Positions 38,501-45,062 of a stretch of DNA of 64,000 nucleotides are shown here, in pieces (the first letter of the stretch is position 1; the number at the start of each line of letters is the position of its first letter). The notes under the pieces were generated by a model that was not told the DNA's origin, made no database searches, and saw only the letters and a list, made by a program, of their open reading frames with translations. The position numbers were made by a program, and so were the translations under genes. The stretch covers positions 248,001-312,000 of the forward strand of contig NZ_JACVAJ010000003.1 in assembly GCF_014851815.1 (NCBI RefSeq), given 5' to 3'. The DNA is from Pseudoxanthomonas sp. PXM01 (GTDB lineage: Bacteria > Pseudomonadota > Gammaproteobacteria > Xanthomonadales > Xanthomonadaceae).

Positions 38501-38583
38501 GCCAGATGCGCTCCACCTTCGGCACCGGCACCCGCTGGCAGTCCCCGCGTTACGCCCAACTGGTGGTGACCTGGAATTTCTGA
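35569..38583 (+). CDS. TonB-dependent receptor, Oar-like
   Basis: The 1004-residue precursor has a signal peptide ending at AMA-Q (residue 28). A carboxypeptidase-regulatory-like domain follows at about 30-115 (GAVAGRASAGDQITITNTATGA ... LPIGEYRLQVKR). A plug domain begins at VQVVGSRVINRVDV, and a long barrel ends in YAQLVVTWNF. This Oar-type layout, without a clear siderophore signature, is common in Xanthomonadaceae receptors for peptides and glycans. An AGGAGAG ribosome site precedes the ATG. It is flanked by a transglutaminase-like gene and a murein amidase, which hints at muropeptide uptake. A strong terminator follows. Confidence 0.9.
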   Translation: MKGKVLKKAALGIALGACIATMAPLAMAQSATGAVAGRASAGDQITITNTATGATRTVTVEGNGSYRLTQLPIGEYRLQVKRDGADVGDAVGVNVSLGGTTTVNLGADGGVVNLNAVQVVGSRVINRVDVRSTESATNINREELARIPVDQSLTSVALLAPGVISGNSSLGGISFGGSSIAENSVFINGLNVTDFYRRQSFSSAPFGFFQEFQVKTGGYSVEFGRSTGGVINAVTRRGTNEFQGGIQSTFEPAAWRSTADDHYYADGSTNVLSSHDRQSWMKNNVWASGPVVKDKLFLFAMFEQRDNDASYTNALGSSWSKNESGNGFWGVKMDWQINDDHLLELLAFSDEGEAEVDTYGYTFATATKGAYVGKSTAESGGKNGSVTYTGHFGDNFTAKAMYGINRTQALVYSSADELCSQVIIGTTYNAAYTAMGRPPVSCHPSTSTSVVDHHDERKVGRLDFEWTLGDHLLRFGIDREEMNTERFTSYPGPTGMRYTVTAQNPGDTLSNGGIVPAGVSAVITGRERSDGGAFDTKASAFYVEDIWSVTPNLLLNLGLRLDTFENMDAVGNTFIEQDNLFSPRLGFSWDMKGDGSTKLFGNLGRYYLPIPSIINYNFAGGLTDEYTYYALDGWRAETNPITGASYMAPVIGAQIGPVDQSMNVVVNDTRQSVDRDLDAVYQDEAIVGFQTMINQAWSWGINATYRRMTNDLGDARINALCGVRHGTIWPIINPGESLTLWGTTDMGCAQDGWVTIDTSKEGYITVGSNRIVGYSKPKRTYKAVEFQIDRAWDDKWAFNASYLWSKSEGNHEGPVNSDTNYGDTGMTQHWDHPANNDRYGVLFNDHEHQIKLRASYKFNEMWSVGGTFTALSGGPITAFGVTWPDENLAVASYTSTGSGGGTGWLCVQNCSGNWADRVYQRTERGAFGRMPWTYNLGANVTWTLPVEGIDLKARFSVYNLLNDQEVVNVSARYEGQPGQMRSTFGTGTRWQSPRYAQLVVTWNF

Positions 38584-38619
38584 TCACGGCCGCAGGTTCG
38601 GGCTTTTGATTTCTCCGGT

Positions 38620-38648
38620 GGCCTGCCGTTCGCGGCAGGCCTTTCTTT
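38620..38648 (+). terminator. Rho-independent terminator after the Oar-like receptor
   Basis: GGCCTGCCG-TTCG-CGGCAGGCC (38620-38641) is a stable UUCG-capped hairpin followed by TTTCTTT. It lies 37 bp after the receptor stop and 70 bp before the amidase gene, so the amidase may depend on read-through or its own promoter. Confidence 0.85.
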
Positions 38649-38718
38649 GTCCATGTGGCGCGCCTTCCCGAGGCGCTCCGTGCTATTCCTGTCTCCAGCT
38701 CCATCGCGAGGTCCTGTC

Positions 38719-39477
38719 ATGACGATGCTTTTCCGCCCGCTGCGTCGCTCCGCCATCCTGCTGACGCTGGTCATGTTGCTGGGCGCCTGCGCCCACTCCG
38801 CACCACGCAATCCGCTCGCCACCTGGGTGCCGTCGAAGAACTTCGATGAGCGCCGGCCGGTGGTCATCGTGCTGCACTACACCGAACAGGATTCGGTGGA
38901 GCAGTCGCTGGATACCCTTCGCAGCCGCAACAGCGGCGGACGCGTCAGCTCACACTATCTCCTGGGCAAGGACGGCAAGATCTACCAGTTGGTCAGCGAC
39001 ACGCAGCGCGCCTGGCACGCGGGCGCCGGAAGCTGGGGCGCGATCACCGATGTCAACAACGCGTCCATCGGCATCGAGATCGACAACGACGGCAAGAGTC
39101 CGTTTCCCGATGCGCAGATCGACAGCCTGATCGTGCTGCTGCGCGACCTGACGCAGCGTCTGCGTATTCCACCGACACAGATCATCGGCCATTCGGATCT
39201 GGCACCGACCCGCAAGATCGATCCGGGCCCGCTGTTCCCCTGGAAGCGTCTGGCGGACGCCGGCTTCGGCGTGTGGCCGGCGGAGGGTGCCGGCGATCCG
39301 CCGCCCGGATTCGATCCGTGGCTGGCGCTGCAGGCGATCGGCTACTCCACCGACAATCGCCCCGATACGGTGCGTGCGTTCCACCATCGCTTCCGCGGCA
39401 TGGAAGGGTCGGAACTGGATGCCGAAGACCTGCGCATCCTGCATGCGTTGACCGCTCCACCTGCCACGTCACCGTGA
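38719..39477 (+). CDS. Lipoprotein N-acetylmuramoyl-L-alanine amidase (AmiD/AmpD family)
   Basis: The 252-residue precursor has a lipoprotein signal (ILLTLVMLLGAC, lipobox LGAC). It then carries an Amidase_2 domain: zinc ligand His in VIVLHYTEQ, second His in IIGHSDLAPTRKIDPG, whose Asp also belongs to the site, and SSHYLLGKDGKIYQLVSDTQRAWHAG. A C-terminal peptidoglycan-binding-like tail follows (PWLALQAIGY ... VRAFHHRF). It cleaves the MurNAc-L-Ala bond, freeing stem peptides, probably at the outer membrane as AmiD does. An ATG two codons in is possible. It ends just before the second promoter region. Confidence 0.9.
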   Translation: MTMLFRPLRRSAILLTLVMLLGACAHSAPRNPLATWVPSKNFDERRPVVIVLHYTEQDSVEQSLDTLRSRNSGGRVSSHYLLGKDGKIYQLVSDTQRAWHAGAGSWGAITDVNNASIGIEIDNDGKSPFPDAQIDSLIVLLRDLTQRLRIPPTQIIGHSDLAPTRKIDPGPLFPWKRLADAGFGVWPAEGAGDPPPGFDPWLALQAIGYSTDNRPDTVRAFHHRFRGMEGSELDAEDLRILHALTAPPATSP

Positions 39478-39481
39478 CGGG

Positions 39482-39499
39482 CAGGAATATTCAAGTCAG
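39482..39499. promoter_or_regulatory. Upstream AT-rich box, 39.5 kb promoter
   Basis: CAGGAATATTCAAGTCAG matches the upstream box at 33903 in 12 of 18 positions. It lies exactly 31 bp before the main box at 39513, the same spacing as in the first promoter. Confidence 0.5.
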
Positions 39500-39512
39500 T
39501 TTTTTTGCACCA

Positions 39513-39530
39513 CAAGAATAATTTATTGAC
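39513..39530. promoter_or_regulatory. Shared operator-like box overlapping the -35 element, 39.5 kb promoter
   Basis: CAAGAATAATTTATTGAC is the second copy of the box at 33934 (17 of 18; the one change falls in the palindrome centre). It again runs into the -35 hexamer TTGACT (39526-39531), with TAAACC 17 bp later. Identical placement at both receptor promoters argues for common control. Confidence 0.7.
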
Positions 39531-39554
39531 TGCGGTCAAGCTGCATGCTAAACC
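39526..39554 (+). promoter_or_regulatory. Sigma-70-type promoter of the second TonB receptor unit
   Basis: TTGACT, 17 bp, TAAACC (39549-39554) gives a good -35 and a weak -10. The start near 39561 would leave a leader of about 245 nt before the receptor ATG at 39807. Confidence 0.45.
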
Positions 39555-39806
39555 GCCATCACAGGGGTTTTACCGGCAGGGGTGCCGGTGCAGTCCGTTT
39601 CACCAGGCAATCTGTGGTGCGCATCCGGGATGGATGCGCGGGAAGGCGCGAATGGGGAGCCATGCGGGCCGGGGATCGATCAGTCGCTGCGCCGCATGCA
39701 TCGCATGGGCGAGGCATTGGCCCCGGAACGACGCGTCGAGCGCATCGCAGTCCATCACACCGGTCGCGCGCACCGCGCGTTCCAGACATTCAGAGGAGAG
39801 ATCTGC

Positions 39807-42695
39807 ATGCCCGCTCGACGCCTTTCGCTTAGGCCCACCCACCTCGCTTCCGCCATCCTGCTGGGCTTGGCCGTTCCGGGCGTCGTGCTCGCACAGGATG
39901 CGGCACCTGCCAGTGGTGCCCGCACGCTCGATACGGTGACCGTCACCGGTTCGCGCATCAAGCGCACCGATGTGGAAGCCGCATTGCCCGTCACCATCAT
40001 CCAGAAAGCGGAGATCGAGGCACAGGGCATCACGTCGGCGGAACAGCTGCTGCAGTTCCTCAACGTCGCCAGCAACGCCTCCGACAGCTTGGCGTCGAAT
40101 GCCGGCATCGCGCCGGCAGACCTGCGTGGCAACAACGGTGTGTCCGGCGCCAACCTGCGTGGCCAGGGTGCCGACGCAACGCTGGTTCTGTTGAACGGCC
40201 GCCGCGTCGCCACCCATGGCCTGCGTGGGCAGGCTGTGGACCTCAATTCGATTCCGTTCGCCGCCATCGACCGCGTCGAAGTGCTGCGCGACGGCGCCTC
40301 GGCGGTCTACGGCACCGACGCCATCGGCGGCGTGATCAACTTCATCACCCGCAGCGACTACCAGGGCATCACGGTCAACGCGGGTTTCGACGTTACCCAG
40401 GATGGCGGCGGCAACATCTACACCTACAGTGTGCTCGGCGGCATGGGCGACATCGACTCGGACGGCTGGAACGTCTGGGGCACGATGAACTATCGCGAGA
40501 ACGAGATCCTTCTGGGCAGCGACCGCGACTACGCGAACACGTTCCAGCTCGACCGGGGCCTGTCGCCCGATACCCGCGGCACGCCGTTCGCCACGGTATC
40601 CAACATCGCCGGCGGCATCATCACCGGTACGCTGGCCGATCCCGCCGGTGGCGGCGGGCAGGCGCTGATCAACATCCTCAACCTGCCGGGTGCGGCGGGC
40701 TGCGAGGCCGGCGGCGACATGATGGGCCCGTACGCGTACCGGCTGTGGGGCGTCGCCAACTCGAAGTACGCCTGTGCGTGGGACTATCCGGCGGCGCAGG
40801 TGATGCAGCAGCCGCAGGAAAGCCTGCAGGCGCTGGGCCGTGCCACGTTCAAGCTCGGCGAGAACCATCGTTTCTACGCCGAAGCCATGGCCTCGCGTTC
40901 CGAGTCCAACCGTCAGTTCGAAGCGCAGCAGATCACCTCGAGTGCCTCGACGGCCGCTTCGGCGCTGGGGCCGAGCACCTGGTACCCGTACCTGCCCGGT
41001 AACGCGCAGTCGCTGGCGACCTACAACATGGTCTTCAACGCACTGTCGTCGTACTTCGGCAGTGGCAACCTGGTGTACGGCAATCCGATTCCGTATCGCT
41101 GGCGCTGCGAAGTCTGCGGCCCGCGCCAGATCGAGACGACCACCAAGGCGTATCGCTTCCTGGTCGGCGTCGACGGCACGATCGGCAGCTGGGACTACGA
41201 CGTCGGCCTGTCGCGCGCATCCAGCGAAGCCGAATCCGTGCTGGGCAGCGGCTACTACTTCACGCCGGGCTTCAAGGCGGCGCTGGGCAGCGGGCTGCTG
41301 AATCCTTTCCTGATGCCGGGCCAGCAGCATGATCCCGCGGGGGTCGCGATGCTGCAGGCGGCCTCGGCGGCGGGCGTGCGCCTGTATGGCGGCGAGTCGA
41401 CCGTCACCACGCTGGATGCCGCGTTCTCCGGCGGTCTCGGCTTCAACCTGTGGGGCGGCGAAGTGATGGCGGCGGTCGGCGTGGATCTGCGTCGCGAAGA
41501 GTTCGAGTTCGGCTCGACAAAGGACGGCATCGTCCTGGACAACAGCTACATTTTCGGTGCGCCATTCGACGCCACCAATAATCTGCCGAAGGTGTCGCGC
41601 GATGTGAAGGCGGTCTACGCCGAGGCCTTCCTGCCGATCGTGGACAGCCTGGAAGTGAGCCTGGCGGTACGCCGCGACGATTACGACGGCTTCGGCAGCA
41701 CGATCAACCCGAAGTTCTCGTTCAAGTGGCAGCCGATCGAATCGCTGGCCTTCCGCGGTGCGATCAGTGACGGCTTCAAGGTGCCGGAATTCACCAAGCT
41801 GTTCAGTGGCGTGACGTCCAGCCCGTACACCGGCTTCGACCTGGTCGATCCGGCCAGCTGCCCCGGCGGTGTCGCCAATCCGGCGATCCCGGGCTGCACG
41901 GCGATCCAGCCGGACATCCTGACCGGCGGCAAGGCCGACCTGAAACCCGAAACGTCCGACCAGAAGAGCTTCGGCGTGGTGTTCGCGCCTAACGAACACT
42001 TCAATGTCAGCCTGGACTGGTGGGAGATCGAGCGTACCAACACCATCCGCGTGCCCAACCAGGCCACCCTGGTCGCCAACTACGACCTGTTCGCCGCCAA
42101 CTGGATCCGGGACAGCAGCGGCCAGGTGGTCGGCATCGATCGCCGCTTCATCAACTCCGGCGGCACCCTGATCAGCGGCATCGAGCTGGATGCCAACGTG
42201 ATTGGCGACCTTGCCGGCGGCACCTTCCGCGTCAACCTCAACGGCAGCTACATCGACAGCTTCCAGGAAAAGGCGCTGGAGAGCACGCCGTACGGTCCGA
42301 ACCAGGTCGGCAAGTACATCCGCTATTACAACCTGCCGCTGAAATGGAAGCACACGCTGAGTTTCGCGTGGGCCAAGGGCGACTGGTCGCACACGCTCAC
42401 GCAGATCTACCGCGATGGTTACAAGGACGAAGTCCCGGTCAGCGTGGTCAACAACAGCTACATTCCGGAAAACTGGAATCCGGACGTCGACGACTACATC
42501 ACCTACAACTACAGCCTGGGCTGGACGGGGCTGGAGAACGCCAAGTTCACCTTCATCGTGCGTAACCTGCTCAATGAGGATCCGCCGTTCACCGCCCACT
42601 ACAACGACTTCGCTTCAGGTGCCGCATGGGAACCGCGTGTCGCCGATCCGCGTGGCCGTTCGTTCGCGCTGATGGTCGAGTACAAGTTCGACTGA
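39807..42695 (+). CDS. TonB-dependent receptor
   Basis: The 962-residue precursor starts with a signal peptide (LASAILLGLAVPGVVLA-Q). Its TonB box/plug region begins TLDTVTVTGSRIKRTDVEAALPV, and the plug contains NLRGQGADATLVLLNGRRVA and VEVLRDGASAVYGTDAIGGVINF. The barrel ends FALMVEYKFD with the terminal aromatic motif. It lacks the carboxypeptidase-like domain of the first receptor. The ATG at 39807 follows GAGGAGAG. It heads a unit with a serine hydrolase, a D-Ala-D-Ala dipeptidase and a D-amino-acid dehydrogenase, which suggests a D-Ala-containing peptide as ligand; this is an inference from context. Confidence 0.92.
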   Translation: MPARRLSLRPTHLASAILLGLAVPGVVLAQDAAPASGARTLDTVTVTGSRIKRTDVEAALPVTIIQKAEIEAQGITSAEQLLQFLNVASNASDSLASNAGIAPADLRGNNGVSGANLRGQGADATLVLLNGRRVATHGLRGQAVDLNSIPFAAIDRVEVLRDGASAVYGTDAIGGVINFITRSDYQGITVNAGFDVTQDGGGNIYTYSVLGGMGDIDSDGWNVWGTMNYRENEILLGSDRDYANTFQLDRGLSPDTRGTPFATVSNIAGGIITGTLADPAGGGGQALINILNLPGAAGCEAGGDMMGPYAYRLWGVANSKYACAWDYPAAQVMQQPQESLQALGRATFKLGENHRFYAEAMASRSESNRQFEAQQITSSASTAASALGPSTWYPYLPGNAQSLATYNMVFNALSSYFGSGNLVYGNPIPYRWRCEVCGPRQIETTTKAYRFLVGVDGTIGSWDYDVGLSRASSEAESVLGSGYYFTPGFKAALGSGLLNPFLMPGQQHDPAGVAMLQAASAAGVRLYGGESTVTTLDAAFSGGLGFNLWGGEVMAAVGVDLRREEFEFGSTKDGIVLDNSYIFGAPFDATNNLPKVSRDVKAVYAEAFLPIVDSLEVSLAVRRDDYDGFGSTINPKFSFKWQPIESLAFRGAISDGFKVPEFTKLFSGVTSSPYTGFDLVDPASCPGGVANPAIPGCTAIQPDILTGGKADLKPETSDQKSFGVVFAPNEHFNVSLDWWEIERTNTIRVPNQATLVANYDLFAANWIRDSSGQVVGIDRRFINSGGTLISGIELDANVIGDLAGGTFRVNLNGSYIDSFQEKALESTPYGPNQVGKYIRYYNLPLKWKHTLSFAWAKGDWSHTLTQIYRDGYKDEVPVSVVNNSYIPENWNPDVDDYITYNYSLGWTGLENAKFTFIVRNLLNEDPPFTAHYNDFASGAAWEPRVADPRGRSFALMVEYKFD

Positions 42696-42729
42696 CCTGA
42701 TCCGTCGTCGACCTGCAGCAAGCCTCGGA

Positions 42730-42754
42730 CCGTCGCCGGCAATGTCGGCGACGG
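42730..42754 (+). terminator. Hairpin between the second receptor and the serine hydrolase
   Basis: CCGTCGCCG and CGGCGACGG form a 9-bp stem with a seven-base loop, 35 bp after the receptor stop. Without a T-run it is more likely a partial terminator or an mRNA-stabilising hairpin that lowers expression of the downstream enzymes. Confidence 0.45.
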
Positions 42755-42808
42755 CTCGTCTGCGTGCAGGGCAGCGCGCTCGGAATCTCCGGAAACGTGA
42801 GCCACGCC

Positions 42809-44353
42809 ATGAAGCATTTCCTTGCCTGCCTGGCGCTGTTGGCGCCCATCGCGCACGCCGAGCCCGGCAATGCCGCCATCGACGCCGCCGTGGAACAGAC
42901 ATTCGAGCGCTACGGCCTGCCGGGCCTGGCGGTCGGCGTCATCCGCGATGGCGAGGTCGCGTACACGCGCGCGCTGGGTGAGCTGCGGGCCGGCAGCGAT
43001 GAGAGGATCGACAACGACACGCTGTTCAAGATCGCCTCCAACAGCAAGGCGATGACGGCCGGCGTGCTGGCGCGACTGGTCGACGCCGGCAAGCTCAAGT
43101 GGGACGATCCGGTCACGAAGTACCTGCCGCAGTTCCGCATGCATGATCCGTGGGTCACGCAGCAGATGCAGGTACGCGATCTGCTGATCCACAACAGTGG
43201 TCTGGGGCTGGGCGCGGGCGACCTGATGCTGTGGCCGGAACCGAACCGGTTCACCCGGAACGACATCATCGCCGGCCTGCAACACCTCAAGCCGACCCAC
43301 AGCTTCCGTGCTGCGTACGCCTACGACAACCTGCTGTATGTCGTGGCGGGCGAAGTCGCGGCCGTGGCAGGGGGAGCGTCCTACGAAGAACTGGTGAAGC
43401 GCGAACTGTTCGCGCCGCTCGGGCTGTCGCGCTGCCAGGTCGGCGAATGGAACCGCGCGGCCGTGGGCAACGTGGCGCAGCCGCACATGCGCACGTCGCA
43501 AGGCAATCGTGCCATCCGCGAAGATGATGAGGTGGTTCCCAACGTCACGTCCATGGCGGCCGGCGGCATCCGCTGCAGCCTCGACGACATGCTGACGTGG
43601 ATGCGCATGTGGCTGTCGCCCGACGCGACGCCCGCGTGGCTGTCGCCAGCGCAGCGCAAGGCGGTGTGGACCGCGCACATGCCGATGCCGGTCAGCGCGC
43701 GGATGCGTGCCTGGGACAACAGCCACTTCTCCGCGTATGGGTATGGCTGGCGGTTGTCGGATGTCGATGGCGTGTGGAAAGTCGCGCATACCGGCACGCT
43801 GGCGGGCATGTACTCGTCGGTGATCCTGTTGCCGGACCAGCGCACCGGCATCGTCATTCTGATCAACGGCGAAGGCGAGGCCGCCCGTACGGTGCTGGGG
43901 CAGGTGTTGACCAAACAGTTCACTGCACCTTCGACTTCGCCGACCGTCGCGCATTACGCAGGACTGCTGGAACAGGAGCGTACCGGCGAGCGGGCTGCCA
44001 AGCCGAAGGCGGACACGCGCCATCGCGCGATCGCCAGCGCGCGGTCGCTGGCGGCATGGACCGGACACTACCGCGACCCCTGGTTCGGCGACGTCGCGTT
44101 GTGTCCCGATGGCGATCGCGTGCGCTTCGTGGCCGCACGCTCGCCGATGCTGTCGGGCACCGTCATGCGCGTGGACGAACGCTGGCTGGTGGACTGGGAC
44201 GACGACAGCGTGGATGCGGAGCCGTGGCTGCACTTCGCCACGCCGCCTGCAGGTGGCGATGCCCGGCTTACACTGTCGCATGTCGATCCGGACGCGGACT
44301 TCAGCTACGACTATGCCGATCTCGATTTCCACCGCACGCAGGCGTGCCGCTGA
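42809..44353 (+). CDS. Class-C beta-lactamase-type serine hydrolase, exported
   Basis: The 514-residue precursor has a signal peptide ending at AHA-E (residue 17). A penicillin-binding-fold domain follows, with SxxK at Ser77-Asn-Ser-Lys80, a Tyr-x-Asn motif in YAYDNLLY, and HTG in KVAHTGTLAG. A C-terminal DUF3471-like domain (TGHYRDPWFGDVALCPDGDRVRF) is attached. Such proteins include D,D-peptidases, D-aminopeptidases and esterases. The context of D-Ala enzymes favours a D-aminopeptidase or carboxypeptidase acting on peptides. It is followed one base later by the dipeptidase gene. Confidence 0.87.
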   Translation: MKHFLACLALLAPIAHAEPGNAAIDAAVEQTFERYGLPGLAVGVIRDGEVAYTRALGELRAGSDERIDNDTLFKIASNSKAMTAGVLARLVDAGKLKWDDPVTKYLPQFRMHDPWVTQQMQVRDLLIHNSGLGLGAGDLMLWPEPNRFTRNDIIAGLQHLKPTHSFRAAYAYDNLLYVVAGEVAAVAGGASYEELVKRELFAPLGLSRCQVGEWNRAAVGNVAQPHMRTSQGNRAIREDDEVVPNVTSMAAGGIRCSLDDMLTWMRMWLSPDATPAWLSPAQRKAVWTAHMPMPVSARMRAWDNSHFSAYGYGWRLSDVDGVWKVAHTGTLAGMYSSVILLPDQRTGIVILINGEGEAARTVLGQVLTKQFTAPSTSPTVAHYAGLLEQERTGERAAKPKADTRHRAIASARSLAAWTGHYRDPWFGDVALCPDGDRVRFVAARSPMLSGTVMRVDERWLVDWDDDSVDAEPWLHFATPPAGGDARLTLSHVDPDADFSYDYADLDFHRTQACR

Positions 44354-44354
44354 C

Positions 44355-45062
44355 GTGCGCGGTGCGTGGCTGCTGCTGATCTGTACCTTGCCGTGGCTGG
44401 GCGCCTGTGCGTCCTCGCTGGGTGTGCAGGTCTCGCCTGCAAAGGAAGCAGCCGACGTGGATCTGGTCGATGCCGCCACGGTCGTTCCCGGCCTGCAGCA
44501 GGACATCCGCTACGCAGGCGGCAACAACTTCGTCGGCACGCCCGTCACCGGCTATGAAGCGCCCAAGTGCCTGCTGCTGGCGCCGGTCGCGCAAGCGCTG
44601 GTGCGGGTGCAGCAGGACGTCGAGCGGGAAGGCCTGTCGCTGAAGGTGTTCGACTGCTATCGCCCCGTGCGCGCGGTCCAGCACTTCGTCCGCTGGGCGC
44701 GCGATCCGGGCGACCAGCGCACGAAGGCCGCGTACTACCCGAACCTGGAGAAGGCGAGCCTGCTCGACGGCTACATCGCCGAGACCTCCGGGCACAGTCG
44801 TGGCGCCACGCTCGACCTGACCCTGGTCCGATGCGAACGCGATGCCTGCGTTGAACTCGACATGGGCACGCCGTTCGACTTCTTCGATCCGCGCGCCAAC
44901 ACTGCGGACCCGTCCATCACCGACGAACAGCGCCGCAACCGCGAGCGGCTGGTGCAGGCGATGGCGCGTCACGGCTTCCAGAACTACGCGATGGAGTGGT
45001 GGCACTTCACCTTCCGTCCCGAACCCACCCCACGCACCGCCTACGACGTCCCGATCCAATGA
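44355..45062 (+). CDS. D-alanyl-D-alanine dipeptidase (VanX/DdpX type), lipoprotein
   Basis: The 235-residue precursor is an M15D zinc peptidase that splits D-Ala-D-Ala. Zinc ligands His147 and Asp154 lie in SGHSRGATLD, the general base Glu and last His in EWWHFTF, and the stabilising Arg in DCYRPVRA. A GTG at 44355, one base after the upstream stop, gives a neat lipoprotein signal (GAWLLLICTLPWLGAC); an ATG at 44313 inside the previous gene is an alternative. With no van genes nearby, the role is more likely catabolic, like DdpX in E. coli, than vancomycin resistance. It overlaps the next gene by ATGA. Confidence 0.9.
   Translation: MRGAWLLLICTLPWLGACASSLGVQVSPAKEAADVDLVDAATVVPGLQQDIRYAGGNNFVGTPVTGYEAPKCLLLAPVAQALVRVQQDVEREGLSLKVFDCYRPVRAVQHFVRWARDPGDQRTKAAYYPNLEKASLLDGYIAETSGHSRGATLDLTLVRCERDACVELDMGTPFDFFDPRANTADPSITDEQRRNRERLVQAMARHGFQNYAMEWWHFTFRPEPTPRTAYDVPIQ

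Larger units (their letters stand above)
39478..39806. other. Promoter and long leader of the second TonB receptor
   Basis: This 329-bp gap contains the paired AT-rich boxes, the promoter, and a predicted leader of about 245 nt. The leader holds a perfect hairpin ACCGGCA-GGGG-TGCCGGT (39572-39589) and a smaller GCATCC-GGGAT-GGATGC. The frame of the receptor stays open back to 39582, but the signal peptide begins at 39807, so I treat the region as untranslated. Confidence 0.5.

Noticed and set aside
39582-39806. An in-frame N-terminal extension of the second TonB receptor.
   Set aside because: The frame is open, but a ribosome site and a proper signal peptide start at 39807, and the upstream residues look like random coding.
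39600-42599. A 999-codon open frame antisense to the second TonB receptor.
   Set aside because: It mirrors the codon bias of the receptor gene and has no start context or recognisable domain.
44109-44312. An extended start for the VanX-type gene inside the serine hydrolase gene.
   Set aside because: The lipoprotein signal begins at 44355, or at most at 44313; earlier codons overlap the hydrolase domain in another frame.
44355-45062. Glycopeptide (vancomycin) resistance as the role of the VanX-type dipeptidase.
   Set aside because: No vanH, vanA, vanR or vanS genes are near, the host is Gram-negative, and the coupled D-amino-acid dehydrogenase points to catabolism.
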